64,000 bases of DNA from CAZCBX01 sp964497185 (GCA_964497185.1 CAZCBX010000007.1:1-64000); one strand, 5' to 3'; positions 27,025-36,939 are shown, numbered from the stretch's first letter. Made by a program: numbers and translations. The notes: generated from the letters alone by a model not told the origin.

Positions 27025-28401
27025 TTAAAAATTGCCTTGGTTGTTGATTTTGATTTCTCCAGCGCCGCCATCGCTTTGTTGGCTGATGAGGTAGTAAGCG
27101 CCGCCGCCCACCACTGCCAGGCCAGCCCAAAACCACCATTTTTTTAGAAGAGACGGACGGCTTTGGGCTTGCAAAGACGCTGGATTTTTTTGCCGCTGAT
27201 TGGCAATGGTTTCTGCGGTGGGCGCGGATCGATTGTAAGATGAAGTAACCAAATATCCATTGGGTGCAATTTGCGTTACCAAAGCTTGGGCCAGGTCATA
27301 TCCGGCTGTGGTGACTTCTTGAAAATCGGGCCCCATTTGAATAAAAGCCACCTGGGAAAATTCTTGGGTTTGGGCATCCCACAATTGTCCCAACAGTCGA
27401 TACCCATCGACTTGCTCTACATTGCCCAAAAATACATACCGACTTTGGGAAGCTTGGGCCATCTGCGCAAGCGCTTGCACATCCGAAGACTGCTGCGCGT
27501 TGCCTTCTCGAATGCGAAACATCTGTTGATACGTCACCAAGTTGTTTACCGGCGAAAGTCCTGCACGAATCTGCTCAATGGTTCGGCTTAAAGTCACCAG
27601 TTTGGTCCATGGTTGATCTGACTGAACACGATCCTCCACCAGCACAAAATAGGTGCCGGGTAAGACTTGTCCCGACCAGGGAGTTTTGCCTTCAAATTGT
27701 CCATTGATAAAGACGTTGGCTCTTTTTACATTGGCTTGAATTTGCAGGGTCACCCGTGGCTGTGCCAATGTGGCTTGTTTTACACGCTCAAAAAGCGCAA
27801 TGACTTCTGGCGAATAACTACGGTCGGTCAGACGGTGATCGCTGTCCAAATAAACCACTTTTCTAAATTCATTTTTTGCATCTTCAAGCAATGCTTCGTC
27901 GTCATTTTTCTCTTTGGATAAAGCCAAATAAGTCATGCCCAAATACAAATGAGCTTCCAACAGAGGTTGGTTGGTGCGCAAATATTTTAAGTGTTTTAAG
28001 AAGTAGTCTCGGCTTTCCAAAAGTAGCTGTTGGGCTTGCACAAAAGACAGCGATCGGTAGGCCTGTTTGCCTTGATTGAGTTTTTGCATGGCGGGGGCCA
28101 AAAACGATTTGGGATCCACCGAACCAGCGCTGACTTGACCAATGACTTCTTGCGCACTGCGGACAGCTTTGTCATCCGCAACTTTCACTTGGGCCGTTTG
28201 GTCAAAAGCCTGCTTCATGACATTGGCGGCAATGATGGCCTGTTGGGTGCTGATTTCTTCGCCCGGTTTCATGGCATCAACCAAAAGACGTGGAGACGAA
28301 AGGCGCACTGAGTCCGAGTGCTGCGCCCACGCGATCGTGCTGTGCATAAAGCAAAGAACGGTCCACAACGCGATGCCACGGTGAACATGGGTCATCTTCA
28401 T
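27025..28401 (-). CDS. TPR-PEGA-TM exported protein, paralogue 3
   Basis: Last gene of a three-gene operon. The ATG at 28401 sits one base after the stop of the preceding gene (TAACATG) and opens a signal peptide (MTHVHRGIALWTVLCFMHS, cut near AWAQ). A helical TPR-like region (LNQGKQAYRSLSFVQAQQL; LEAHLYLGMTYLAL) is followed by a PEGA domain at about 220-265 (ANVFINGQFEGKTPW). A C-terminal helix (KKWWFWAGLAVVGGGAYYL) and a short polar tail end the protein. Function unknown; the layout fits an envelope-spanning protein anchored near its C terminus. Confidence 0.7.
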   Translation of the reverse strand: MKMTHVHRGIALWTVLCFMHSTIAWAQHSDSVRLSSPRLLVDAMKPGEEISTQQAIIAANVMKQAFDQTAQVKVADDKAVRSAQEVIGQVSAGSVDPKSFLAPAMQKLNQGKQAYRSLSFVQAQQLLLESRDYFLKHLKYLRTNQPLLEAHLYLGMTYLALSKEKNDDEALLEDAKNEFRKVVYLDSDHRLTDRSYSPEVIALFERVKQATLAQPRVTLQIQANVKRANVFINGQFEGKTPWSGQVLPGTYFVLVEDRVQSDQPWTKLVTLSRTIEQIRAGLSPVNNLVTYQQMFRIREGNAQQSSDVQALAQMAQASQSRYVFLGNVEQVDGYRLLGQLWDAQTQEFSQVAFIQMGPDFQEVTTAGYDLAQALVTQIAPNGYLVTSSYNRSAPTAETIANQRQKNPASLQAQSRPSLLKKWWFWAGLAVVGGGAYYLISQQSDGGAGEIKINNQGNF

Positions 28402-28402
28402 G

Positions 28403-29728
28403 TTATGGAATCTCCGTTTGCACGTTGCGCACAGTGGGACTACTTTCCAATGCGCCCGAAAAGTATACACCGGCACCAGCTGCCAGCACCACGCCGCCCA
28501 CAGCCATCCAAAACCAAGGCTTTTGAATCAGGGATCGTTGATCTGGCTTCATTTTACCCATATTCTTGGGTGGGGAAGAAACGTCCGAAGCGGTTTGCTG
28601 TTGCGGTGGCAGTTTGGTTTCAAGTTCAAGTGGCTTTTGAACAGAAGGTGCAACCTTGGCCTGAACATACCCATCGGCATCCAAATACTGCATGGCTTTT
28701 TCCACCAGCTGGGTTGGATTTTCACCCTCAACAATGGGGGATCTTTCTTGGCTGCGCAAATCATACAACTGGGCTTGGACTTTGCCGGTTTGTGGCGCCA
28801 GCAGCATAAACACATCGGCCCCTACGTGTAGGCCCATTTTATCCAAAAAGGCTTGTTTGATCTCGGACATGGGTTGCCCCATGGCCACTGTACCAAAATA
28901 ATCATCTGTGCTGTGGCTGCTGAGCAACTGGGTATCCAACCGCACCCGGTTGTTGCCTTTAACCACAAAGTGTTCCTGTAAAATGATGGTGCCTTGATCA
29001 TTTTGGGCGCCTATATAGTGTTTGCCGACAGGTACATTGCGCAATGTTTGTGGCGATGGTCCAATGGTTTTACCATTATGCAACACCGTTGCGTCGGGGG
29101 CATCAACATAGACATCGCCTACGCCTTGCGCGGCATAATCCGTTAGCACTGTTTTGTATAAATCTCTGACTTCAGGAGAATAATACTTGGGTGAAAGCTG
29201 TTTGTCTTGGCGATCCGGATCCAACCGAATCACTTCTTTGAGTTCAAGCAAGGCCTCGCTTTCGCGATCAAGGGCCATGTAGGCTTGCGACAGATAAAAC
29301 TGTGTGGATCGCAATGCATCGAACGTTTTTTTGTCGTATAAACTGTTTTGATACAGCCGTTTTGCTTTGCTCAAATGGTCGATGGCTTGCTGCATCTCCA
29401 GCTCTTGATAGGCCTGTTTGCCTTTGTTAAAAAATTCAAGTGCTTCTTTCGAGTTGGTCTGTTGGGTTAAACCCGCATGCTGGGTTAGAAAAGCCTGCAC
29501 TTTGTCATTGGCCACCAACATGGCCCTTGGATGACGCTCGACTTCTTTCATGATGGCTTGTGTGGCATTGCGCACGTTTTGACCCTGCATGGGCGCAACA
29601 ATCATCAGAGGCTGCGCTTGGGCCCACACCGATGCTGGCATCATGCTGGTCACCAAGACAAAGATACTGGCCAAGGCCATCCAACTAGAATTTCGCAATG
29701 CGTGCATTTTCGTCCGCGCCTTTCTCAC
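28403..29728 (-). CDS. TPR-PEGA-TM exported protein, paralogue 2
   Basis: Starts with GTG at 29728 overlapping the previous stop (GTGA); an ATG at 29707 is an alternative. Signal peptide ends near ASVWAQ. The same layout as its neighbours follows: TPR-like helices (FNKGKQAYQELEMQQAIDHL), a PEGA domain (VYVDAPDATVLHNGKTIG), and a C-terminal helix (KPWFWMAVGGVVLAAGAG). Sequence between the paralogues has diverged strongly while the order of parts is kept. Confidence 0.7.
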   Translation of the reverse strand: MRKARTKMHALRNSSWMALASIFVLVTSMMPASVWAQAQPLMIVAPMQGQNVRNATQAIMKEVERHPRAMLVANDKVQAFLTQHAGLTQQTNSKEALEFFNKGKQAYQELEMQQAIDHLSKAKRLYQNSLYDKKTFDALRSTQFYLSQAYMALDRESEALLELKEVIRLDPDRQDKQLSPKYYSPEVRDLYKTVLTDYAAQGVGDVYVDAPDATVLHNGKTIGPSPQTLRNVPVGKHYIGAQNDQGTIILQEHFVVKGNNRVRLDTQLLSSHSTDDYFGTVAMGQPMSEIKQAFLDKMGLHVGADVFMLLAPQTGKVQAQLYDLRSQERSPIVEGENPTQLVEKAMQYLDADGYVQAKVAPSVQKPLELETKLPPQQQTASDVSSPPKNMGKMKPDQRSLIQKPWFWMAVGGVVLAAGAGVYFSGALESSPTVRNVQTEIP

Positions 29729-31056
29729 GGTGCCAATGGATTGGTCACGTTTAAGACGTTGCCGCTGGGATCATCCGATCCGCCGCTAAGCAAGAGCAAA
29801 GAACCACCCAACACCACTGCCCCTACGCCAATCCATAGCCACTTTTTCTTATCCAAACCCAGAAATGGTTTGCTAACTGATGGTGGCGGCTCGGCTTGAA
29901 AGGAATCACTAAAATCTTGATCGGGGATGAGCGTGCTTTCGGCCAACGCGCGATCCAAACCTTGTTGTTCCAACCATTGCTTGGTCAGGCTGACGTATTG
30001 GGATGCGTGTTTGCGTTCTTTCTTCGAGAGGGTTTTGGTATAAACAGACGAAAACTTCCGATTGGTTACATCGTAACTTTGAATTTCGACCACCGTTTGC
30101 CCTTTGTCATTTTGCGTAACTTGCCCCAACACAAAAGTATCCACCGCCAAGTCTTTGGCCACTTTTTGCATCAGCTGTTCTTGGGTCTGATTTTTCTCCT
30201 GTTCAAATTGGTTTTGCGCATAAAACATTTTTTCTGCGGTTAACCTGGCAGCAACCTTTTGTGGACCAGGGCCAACCTCTACCAATCGAGAATACATTTC
30301 ATGACCTGGCATCACCACACCCAAAAAGTGTTTGCCTTGTGGAATGTTGTGTAAATCCATGGGTGTTTTGCCCACTTCCATCCCATCCAGGATCACGGTG
30401 GCACCCGCAGGTGTGGACGTCACGTTTAGGGTGCCATTGGCAATTTTTTGAATTTTTTGGGTTAAGCTGCGGTGAATTTCTACGATGGTGGGCGGAAAAT
30501 CTCGTGCGGGCAGCGTGCGGGTGTTTCGGTTGGGATCAAGCTTGATCATTTCCAAAATAAATCTTTTGCCGTCATCGGGGCGGCCATCAAAGAACAAAGC
30601 CATGCCTAGATATAGATGGGCATACAACAAATAGTGATTGTCCCGCAGCGCCGATATTCCCGAGCGATATCCTCGGACGGCATTTTCCAGCTGGGTGATG
30701 GCTTGGGTTAAGTTTAAGTTTTGATACGATTCAACGCCTTTGACAAATTCTTCATACGCCGCTTCAATTTTGGCCTGGGTTAATTCATCTTCGCGGGTGG
30801 AAGATTGGGCGCTCAGGCTTTGCGATACAGTGGAACGGTCGAGCACCAGCAAATGATCTTGCGCTTGCATGGTTTCGCGGATGTTTTCGTAGGCTTTCTG
30901 CTCTTGCGCGGGCTTTTCCCCATGCTGAAAACCAACAATGGCAATTTTTTTGCGGGATGAAAAAGCAAACGTTTGTGCGTAAGAAATGGGGGCATAGGCG
31001 TGCAGCACCAAGAACATGGCCAGCCATACGCGCCATGGTTTCAGTCGCTCGTGCAT
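29725..31056 (-). CDS. TPR-PEGA-TM exported protein, paralogue 1
   Basis: First gene of the operon. I prefer the ATG at 31056, which begins a signal peptide (MHERLKPWRVWLAMFLVL, cut near ISYAQ); the frame is open to 31089. After an N-terminal beta stretch (KKIAIVGFQ) come TPR-like helices, a PEGA domain (TLNVTSTPAGATVILDGMEVG) and a C-terminal helix (KKKWLWIGVGAVVLGGSLLLL). PEGA domains are known in surface and adhesion-related proteins. It is divergent from tadC, which suggests a shared surface-attachment role. Confidence 0.7.
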   Translation of the reverse strand: MHERLKPWRVWLAMFLVLHAYAPISYAQTFAFSSRKKIAIVGFQHGEKPAQEQKAYENIRETMQAQDHLLVLDRSTVSQSLSAQSSTREDELTQAKIEAAYEEFVKGVESYQNLNLTQAITQLENAVRGYRSGISALRDNHYLLYAHLYLGMALFFDGRPDDGKRFILEMIKLDPNRNTRTLPARDFPPTIVEIHRSLTQKIQKIANGTLNVTSTPAGATVILDGMEVGKTPMDLHNIPQGKHFLGVVMPGHEMYSRLVEVGPGPQKVAARLTAEKMFYAQNQFEQEKNQTQEQLMQKVAKDLAVDTFVLGQVTQNDKGQTVVEIQSYDVTNRKFSSVYTKTLSKKERKHASQYVSLTKQWLEQQGLDRALAESTLIPDQDFSDSFQAEPPPSVSKPFLGLDKKKWLWIGVGAVVLGGSLLLLSGGSDDPSGNVLNVTNPLAP

Positions 31057-31171
31057 CTTACCCGCTTTGATCACAATCCCTCGATTCACGCTTGCATGAT
31101 AGCAGTGTTTGTCCGCTTTAAGAAAGATAAGTCATTTAAGCGACTTACTTCTATATACCGTATCATAACTG

Positions 31172-31180
31172 TGGTAAAAT
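31172..31180 (+). promoter_or_regulatory. Extended -10 promoter for tadC
   Basis: TGGTAAAAT has the TGn extension plus TAAAAT. The predicted start of transcription is about 10 bases before the tadC ATG, and no Shine-Dalgarno sequence fits between. Confidence 0.4.
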
Positions 31181-31196
31181 ATCATGGTAATTCATT

Positions 31197-32147
31197 ATGT
31201 TAGAACTACTTCAACAATTATCGACCACGGGTGTAAAATACGCAAGCTACTTGTTGGGCGCTGCCGCTGCCTTTATTTTCGTGTACGCGATCTTTCCCAA
31301 TGAAGATGAGCTGGCCGCCCGCAGGCGATTGGGCGTGGAGCATCAAAGCGGCAAACCCACCAACACATTTTTATTCAAACTGCTTTATCCGGTGTACACC
31401 ACGGTCGCTTCCCTTTTTTATTTGGAACAGTGTCCAGCTTGGCTCACCCGATGGATCGAGCGCAAACGCCCTGGCTATGACTACAAATTAACCATCACGG
31501 GTCAGCGGGAAGAAATTAGCCCCGACGAATTTATCGCCTTTCGGTTGGTGATGACTTTTTTGGTGCCTGTTTTAATCTTTTATATGTTTGGTGCCATGGG
31601 CATCAACCTGTCTCCACTGATTACGCTGGCCATTTGGCTTTTCGGGTTTTTCTACGCCGACCTGTGGCTTAATGATGCCGTTCAAAAGCGCAAAAAAGCC
31701 ATTGTCCGCGCCCTGCCCTTCACCTTGGACCTTCTGACCCTATCGGTGGAAGCCGGAATGGACTTTACCGCAGCCGTTCAGCGCATGATTGAACGAAGCA
31801 AGTCCAACGCCATGCTCGAAGAGCTGGAAATCATGATGCGTGAAATTCGGCTGGGTACCGCCCGCAGCGATGCGCTTCGCAACATGAGTCAGCGGTTGGA
31901 CATTGAGCAAATTTCTTCTTTTACTTCCCTGATGATTCAATCGGACCAAATGGGCTCGGATGTGGGGGACGTACTGCGCGCGCAAGCCGACCAGCTCCGA
32001 ACCAAACGTTTTCAAATGGCCGAAACCGAAGGCGCCAAGGCTTCACAAAAAGTGCTTTTTCCGATGGTCATTTTCATTTTTCCCGCCGTGTTCATTGTCA
32101 TCATGGGCCCACTGGTGATCAAATTTCTAGTCCAAGGGTTGATGTGA
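31197..32147 (+). CDS. tadC: Tad pilus inner-membrane platform protein TadC
   Basis: 316 residues with a T2SSF domain (about 175-300) and hydrophobic segments near 15-35, 120-160 and 290-312. LDLLTLSVEAGMDFTAAV and MIQSDQMGSDVGDVLRAQADQLR are typical of TadC. TadC and TadB form the platform for Flp pilus assembly. It is separated from tadB by 14 kb, unlike most tad loci where they are adjacent. Confidence 0.88.
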   Translation: MLELLQQLSTTGVKYASYLLGAAAAFIFVYAIFPNEDELAARRRLGVEHQSGKPTNTFLFKLLYPVYTTVASLFYLEQCPAWLTRWIERKRPGYDYKLTITGQREEISPDEFIAFRLVMTFLVPVLIFYMFGAMGINLSPLITLAIWLFGFFYADLWLNDAVQKRKKAIVRALPFTLDLLTLSVEAGMDFTAAVQRMIERSKSNAMLEELEIMMREIRLGTARSDALRNMSQRLDIEQISSFTSLMIQSDQMGSDVGDVLRAQADQLRTKRFQMAETEGAKASQKVLFPMVIFIFPAVFIVIMGPLVIKFLVQGLM

Positions 32148-32148
32148 C

Positions 32149-32496
32149 GTGAATGCTGTGAACCAAACCCAGCAAACCATTGTGGCCAGAGGGGTGCACC
32201 GGGCCGACCATTTTTGGGCCAGGCTCAAAGGCTTGATGTTTTCACCTGCCTTTCCGGATCATATGCAGGCTTTGTTGTTGCACCCATGCAACAGCATTCA
32301 TACTTTTTTTATGCGCTACCCCATTGATGTGTTGTTTTTGGCGCAAGACGGTCAGGTGCTTCATCAAATTGAAGCCATGGCCCCGTGGCGTATGTCCAAA
32401 CGCGTTGGCTTGGCCAAAAGTGTGCTAGAGCTGCCGGCTCACTCGCTGGCTGCGTCCAACACCCAGCTGCATGACCGAATCGAGTTTCAGCCATGA
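32149..32496 (+). CDS. DUF192 protein
   Basis: 115 residues starting at GTG 32149, with AAGGG upstream in the end of tadC. The motifs ARLKGLMF and HTFFMRYPIDVLFL identify DUF192, a small beta-barrel family of unknown function often found near pilus and secretion genes. No signal peptide. Overlaps the next gene by 4 bases. Confidence 0.85.
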   Translation: MNAVNQTQQTIVARGVHRADHFWARLKGLMFSPAFPDHMQALLLHPCNSIHTFFMRYPIDVLFLAQDGQVLHQIEAMAPWRMSKRVGLAKSVLELPAHSLAASNTQLHDRIEFQP

Positions 32497-33581
32497 AACC
32501 CGTGCTCCATATTTTATCGGGCCCTGCGCTGGCTCGAACCTACCCCCTTACGCATGGCACACACGTGTTGGGCCGGGGCAGTGATGCTGACATTCAAATA
32601 CCCTCCAAAGAAATTTCACGCCGCCATGCTCAATTTGTGGTCACCGACCAGGCCGTGATGGTGGAAGATTTAAAAAGTTCCAACGGCACGCTGGTGCAAA
32701 AAAAACGAATTCAACAACACACGCTCAAACATAAAGAGCAAATTGTAATGGGCGATGTTTTAATTGAGTATCGCGATGAAGACCGCGTCAGCAACACCAA
32801 CTTTGATACGCCCCGCACGTTGTATGTTCAGGCCACAAAAATTGTCACCCAAACCCTCAAACCCAAAAATCTATGGCCTTATTTTACCTTGTTGTTTGCC
32901 GTAACGCTGATGGCCATCACGTTTTTTGCTTACAGCTCTTTTAAAAGCCTTTTGTTAGAGCGCCTCACCCAGGATGCCATGGCCCAAGCCCAAACGCTCA
33001 CGCGGTATTTGGCAGAAAAAAATCGTCAAAATGTTTTTTTGCAAAACCATCTGCTCTTAGACACCGAAAGCATCTTAAATGAAAAAGGCGTGGTGGAAGC
33101 CATGATCATTAGCAACAATGGGCGTGTGCTCGCACCGGTTGGTAAAATGGATCAATCCGACCGCGGCCCCTTTGTGATGGAAGCTTTAAACCAAACCAGC
33201 GATGCACTGTTGCCCCCAAGCCCTGTGGGCCCCAATGGCCAGATGGTGTTTGTGCATCCCATTCGAAGTTACGACGATCGACAAGGCAAGTATGTCACGG
33301 TGGGTGTGGCAAAACTGATTTTTTCAACCACCAAAGCCATCGGCGAGCTGCCTGAAACCAAACAACTTTTATGGATCATGCTGTTGATTAGCTTAGGGCT
33401 ATCGGCTGCCCTGGGTTGGCTGGCGGCCAAAACCCTATCGCTGCCGCTGCTTGCCCTGGCTGAAAAAATTCAGCGCTGGCGAACGGGGCAAATTTATCAA
33501 ACCGATCCGCCCCCTTTTCAAGACTGGTCTCCTTTATATGAAGCCATCGAGCGCACCATCGAAGACGCGCAGCACAAATAA
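32493..33581 (+). CDS. FHA domain membrane protein with periplasmic sensor-like region
   Basis: An N-terminal FHA domain (about 5-100) has all the key motifs: LGRGSDADI, SRRHAQ and SSNGT, so phosphothreonine binding is expected. Two membrane helices (about 126-148 and 291-311) flank a periplasmic domain of about 140 residues like a sensor. After the second helix a HAMP-like stretch (LSLPLLALAEKIQRWRTGQ) ends the protein without an enzymatic domain. Overlap with DUF192 places it in the tadC operon. Confidence 0.75.
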   Translation: MKPVLHILSGPALARTYPLTHGTHVLGRGSDADIQIPSKEISRRHAQFVVTDQAVMVEDLKSSNGTLVQKKRIQQHTLKHKEQIVMGDVLIEYRDEDRVSNTNFDTPRTLYVQATKIVTQTLKPKNLWPYFTLLFAVTLMAITFFAYSSFKSLLLERLTQDAMAQAQTLTRYLAEKNRQNVFLQNHLLLDTESILNEKGVVEAMIISNNGRVLAPVGKMDQSDRGPFVMEALNQTSDALLPPSPVGPNGQMVFVHPIRSYDDRQGKYVTVGVAKLIFSTTKAIGELPETKQLLWIMLLISLGLSAALGWLAAKTLSLPLLALAEKIQRWRTGQIYQTDPPPFQDWSPLYEAIERTIEDAQHK

Positions 33582-33667
33582 TGAGTCATTTTGCGTCCAA
33601 ATGGCCACCGAATTTGATAAAATGGTTAATCATTTTCATAAATTATGCGAAAATATGAAGGGTAACC

Positions 33668-34666
33668 ATGTCGACGCGTATTTCAAAACCTAAATTCTGT
33701 CTGGAGGGCACCAAGGGGCTGCTCAAAGGGCACACCATTGAGCTGGATACCACCACGCTTGAATTTGGTCGCACCTCCCAAAACGACATCCGTTTGGCTG
33801 AAAATCCCGTTTCGCGCAAGCATGCCAAAATTTGGCTGGACCATGGCGGCGTTTGGCTGGAAGATATGGGCAGCAAAAATGGTACGCTTCTAAACGATCG
33901 CCTGATTACGCCGGGTGTCCCCACGCGCGTCAACCTGCATGATGTCGTGACGCTGGGTAGTTCTAGTTTTCGTCTTGTACAGCTCACCAATGCGGTAAGC
34001 AGCGTGCCGGTCGATTTTGATGATGCGCCCGATCCAACGCGCACCCGTCATCCCCATTCCATTGAAGAATACCTGGCCAAAGCACAATCACCGTTTTCCA
34101 AGCCACCCAGCGCCAAACCCAAAATGAAATTTAAATTTTCCTTGGATCAACTTTCCAAGCGTCAAAAGATGTATGGCGGGCTCGGGCTCTTTTTATTGGC
34201 GATTTGGATCACTACGTTGATTCCCACCAGCCAAACGACCACGGTGACTTCTTTGTCTTCCTATCAACAGGAAACACCCAAGCCCATGGCAGACCGTCCC
34301 GATATCAATTTAAATGGCATCGAGCCACCCCCTTTGGATCAAGTGCCCCTTCTGCTGGCGCAAGCCAAATCGGCCATGCGTTTTGAAGATTATCGCCACG
34401 CCATGGCGCTGTATGCCAAAGTTTTAACCGTGCGCCAACAGGATCCAACGGTTGAATCATTTTGGAAAATTGCCCAAAGCAACATGTACGCGCAAATTCA
34501 AAAGCATGAAACACTGGCCGCCATGGAATATCAAAAATTGGAATACGAGCAGGCGCTCATGCATTGGAGACGCGTGTTGGAACTGGCTGAAAACTTTGAC
34601 CAAGACATTTACGTTCGCACCCAAGAAACCATCGCCTCCCTCGAAAACGAAATCCGGAGTCTATAA
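33668..34666 (+). CDS. FHA-TM-TPR protein A
   Basis: 332 residues: FHA domain (FGRTSQNDI, SRKHAK, GSKNGT at about 10-105), a linker, one membrane helix (about 167-187), then periplasmic TPR-like helices (YRHAMALYAKVL; YEQALMHWRRVLEL). GAAGGG precedes the ATG. The arrangement puts the phosphopeptide reader in the cytoplasm and the TPR part in the periplasm. Next gene follows after 6 bases. Confidence 0.75.
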   Translation: MSTRISKPKFCLEGTKGLLKGHTIELDTTTLEFGRTSQNDIRLAENPVSRKHAKIWLDHGGVWLEDMGSKNGTLLNDRLITPGVPTRVNLHDVVTLGSSSFRLVQLTNAVSSVPVDFDDAPDPTRTRHPHSIEEYLAKAQSPFSKPPSAKPKMKFKFSLDQLSKRQKMYGGLGLFLLAIWITTLIPTSQTTTVTSLSSYQQETPKPMADRPDINLNGIEPPPLDQVPLLLAQAKSAMRFEDYRHAMALYAKVLTVRQQDPTVESFWKIAQSNMYAQIQKHETLAAMEYQKLEYEQALMHWRRVLELAENFDQDIYVRTQETIASLENEIRSL

Positions 34667-34672
34667 TCGACC

Positions 34673-36718
34673 ATGCATCTTCTGGTCAAAAAGGATGGCA
34701 AATTATTGCAGCGGTTGGATGTTAAACCCAATAAGCCATTGATCTTGGGACGGTCCAAAAAATGCGACCTTCAACTCAAAGACGAAAAAATTTCACGCCA
34801 CCATTTAAAAGTCAGCGCAAGCAACAAAGGCCTTATTTTTGAAGATCTGCAATCAAAAAACGGCACCTTTTTTAAAAACATACGCATCAAAACCAAAGAG
34901 CTTTTTGCCCAGCAAAGTTTAAAAATCGGTGGCTATGTGCTGCAAGTCGAAAATGTAAACACCACTGAGCAAAACACCATGGCCATGTTGGAAGATGATG
35001 GCGCAACCGAAGTCGCTCTGGCCAGCGATGATCTAGAAATATTTGAAGAAGCACACCTGGAGCCCACCCGTGCAGCCCAAGATCCACCCAGCCAGGCTTT
35101 TATGGAAGCCATTGCTGTGTCCAACCAGTCCCCCGATGCCGTGGATGAATTATCGGATCAACAAGATCGAAGTGAAACGTTCGAAGTCAGCCAACCTTTT
35201 GGTGATGTATGGGACGAGCAACAAAGCTTTGCCAATGCACCCGAAGCTTCCATTGAAGATGCACTGGACCAGGCCCTTCACAGCGCCACTTTCAGTGAAG
35301 GTCAGTTTGATCCAGCCTTAACCGAGCAGGCAGCACCCCCCACCCCAGAGCCCCCTGCCGATGCTGATCAACAAACCGAAGTCGCCAATCATTCGGATTC
35401 GATTTCGGATGCGCTTGATAAACCGGACGCTTCAACCAGCAATTTCTTTTTCTCTTCCATGGACAGCTCCCCCAACGCTCAGGTGGATGAAATTCGCGAT
35501 GTATTTACTGCCACAGTTAAGCCATCGGATGCCCCCGCATCCGAAGCGCAAGAAGACAGTGAAAATGATTTGGATACGGGTGATTTTCCTGCCCCGCCTG
35601 CCGATTCCATTTCGTCCGGCCAAACCGAAATACGAAATTTCACCGTCGAGCCAGCAGATCAGCCCGACCCTTCCAAACCCACGCAAAAACGCAAACCCCT
35701 GTTTTTGTTTTTGGTGGCCATCGCGGTGGGCATGGTGCTGCTTTTCATCGACGAAAAAGATGCGCTTTTTAACAAAGCGCCCACCACCCCTTCGTCCACC
35801 AAGCAAACCCCCTCCACGCCCAAAAGCAGCGCGGAAGACGAGCGACTGGCCACCCACCTCATTGAAGAAACCCAGGCCGCCCTTGATGCCCAAGACCTTG
35901 AAACCGCCAAAGCCAAAATGAAAATTTTAACCGAAACCTACGCACAAACCCAAAGCCTTCAAAGCTTCATGCCTATCTACGAGCAGGCCAAGCAAGCCAT
36001 GGAAGAACAGCAAGCCCTCGAAGCCCAGCAGCAAGAAGAACAAGCGCAGCAAATCAATCTATTGCTGGCCAAAGGCAAAAAGCTGGTAGATCAAAAAGAA
36101 TTTGAGGCGGCCAAAGAAACCTTTGAAAAAATTCTGCTTATCCAGCCCGGCCATCCTGAAAGCACCGACTGGCTTACCAAAACCGAAGAGCTATCCGTGC
36201 AGGAAGAATACAAAGATTTTGCCAAAAAAAGGCGCCATCAAGAGTTAGACCGCATTTACCTCCAAGCCGTCGAAGCATTTGAAGCAGGCCAATTTGGCAA
36301 AGCCAAAGAGTTTTTACGCACCGTCTCCCAAGATCGCTCACACGCCAAAGCCCGAAGCGCAGACAAACTGCTGCAACAAATTGCCACGCAAACCGACTCC
36401 AAACTCGAACAAAAAATCATTCAGGCCAAAAACAAAATCGCCTCGCTGTCGACCCTGCCCGAAGGCTATCAAGAGCTAAAAACCCTTACCGAGCAATTTC
36501 CCCAACGCAAAGACGCCCAAAGCTATTTTCAGCAAGCCGAAGACAAAATGCTGGAAAAAGCCAAACAATTGTATGCGGAAGCCATCGCCCAAGAAGAGCT
36601 TGCCGGCGACTACGCCACCGCCCTCGATTTATACCAAGAAGTACTCACCTACGCCCCTGACCCCAACTCCCAATACCACCGCAAAGCCAAAACCCGCATC
36701 GACAACCTCCAATTATAA
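34673..36718 (+). CDS. FHA-TM-TPR protein B with long acidic linker
   Basis: 681 residues: FHA domain at about 1-95 (LGRSKKCDL, SRHHLK, QSKNGT), a disordered acidic and Pro-rich linker (about 100-335), one membrane helix (about 342-361), and a helical TPR region rich in Gln, Lys and Glu (LLAKGKKLVDQKEFEAAKETF; AVEAFEAGQFGKAKEFL). It is an enlarged version of the preceding protein. No Ser/Thr kinase gene is in the window to supply a phosphorylated partner. Confidence 0.75.
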   Translation: MHLLVKKDGKLLQRLDVKPNKPLILGRSKKCDLQLKDEKISRHHLKVSASNKGLIFEDLQSKNGTFFKNIRIKTKELFAQQSLKIGGYVLQVENVNTTEQNTMAMLEDDGATEVALASDDLEIFEEAHLEPTRAAQDPPSQAFMEAIAVSNQSPDAVDELSDQQDRSETFEVSQPFGDVWDEQQSFANAPEASIEDALDQALHSATFSEGQFDPALTEQAAPPTPEPPADADQQTEVANHSDSISDALDKPDASTSNFFFSSMDSSPNAQVDEIRDVFTATVKPSDAPASEAQEDSENDLDTGDFPAPPADSISSGQTEIRNFTVEPADQPDPSKPTQKRKPLFLFLVAIAVGMVLLFIDEKDALFNKAPTTPSSTKQTPSTPKSSAEDERLATHLIEETQAALDAQDLETAKAKMKILTETYAQTQSLQSFMPIYEQAKQAMEEQQALEAQQQEEQAQQINLLLAKGKKLVDQKEFEAAKETFEKILLIQPGHPESTDWLTKTEELSVQEEYKDFAKKRRHQELDRIYLQAVEAFEAGQFGKAKEFLRTVSQDRSHAKARSADKLLQQIATQTDSKLEQKIIQAKNKIASLSTLPEGYQELKTLTEQFPQRKDAQSYFQQAEDKMLEKAKQLYAEAIAQEELAGDYATALDLYQEVLTYAPDPNSQYHRKAKTRIDNLQL

Positions 36719-36827
36719 AACCCCAACCCAAAGCGCTATCTATATATAAACCCAAAAATCTAAAAAAAATAACCCATTTGCAATTGGTAGTGCGTCTGGT
36801 CTCTTGATTTAAAACCAGCTTAGTTTT

Positions 36828-36898
36828 CAGCTTTTTGGCCTTGAAGCTCGCTAGTCCTCGCTACGCTGCGGATACGCTCGCACAAGCCCAAAAAGCTG
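36828..36898 (-). repeat. Core hairpin A2
   Basis: 16-bp arms (CAGCTTTTTGGCCTTG and CAAGCCCAAAAAGCTG) with one mismatch enclose the conserved core in reverse orientation. Confidence 0.8.
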
Positions 36899-36939
36899 CC
36901 GTAGCCCATTTAAAAAAGGGATTAATCATAGATATAAAA

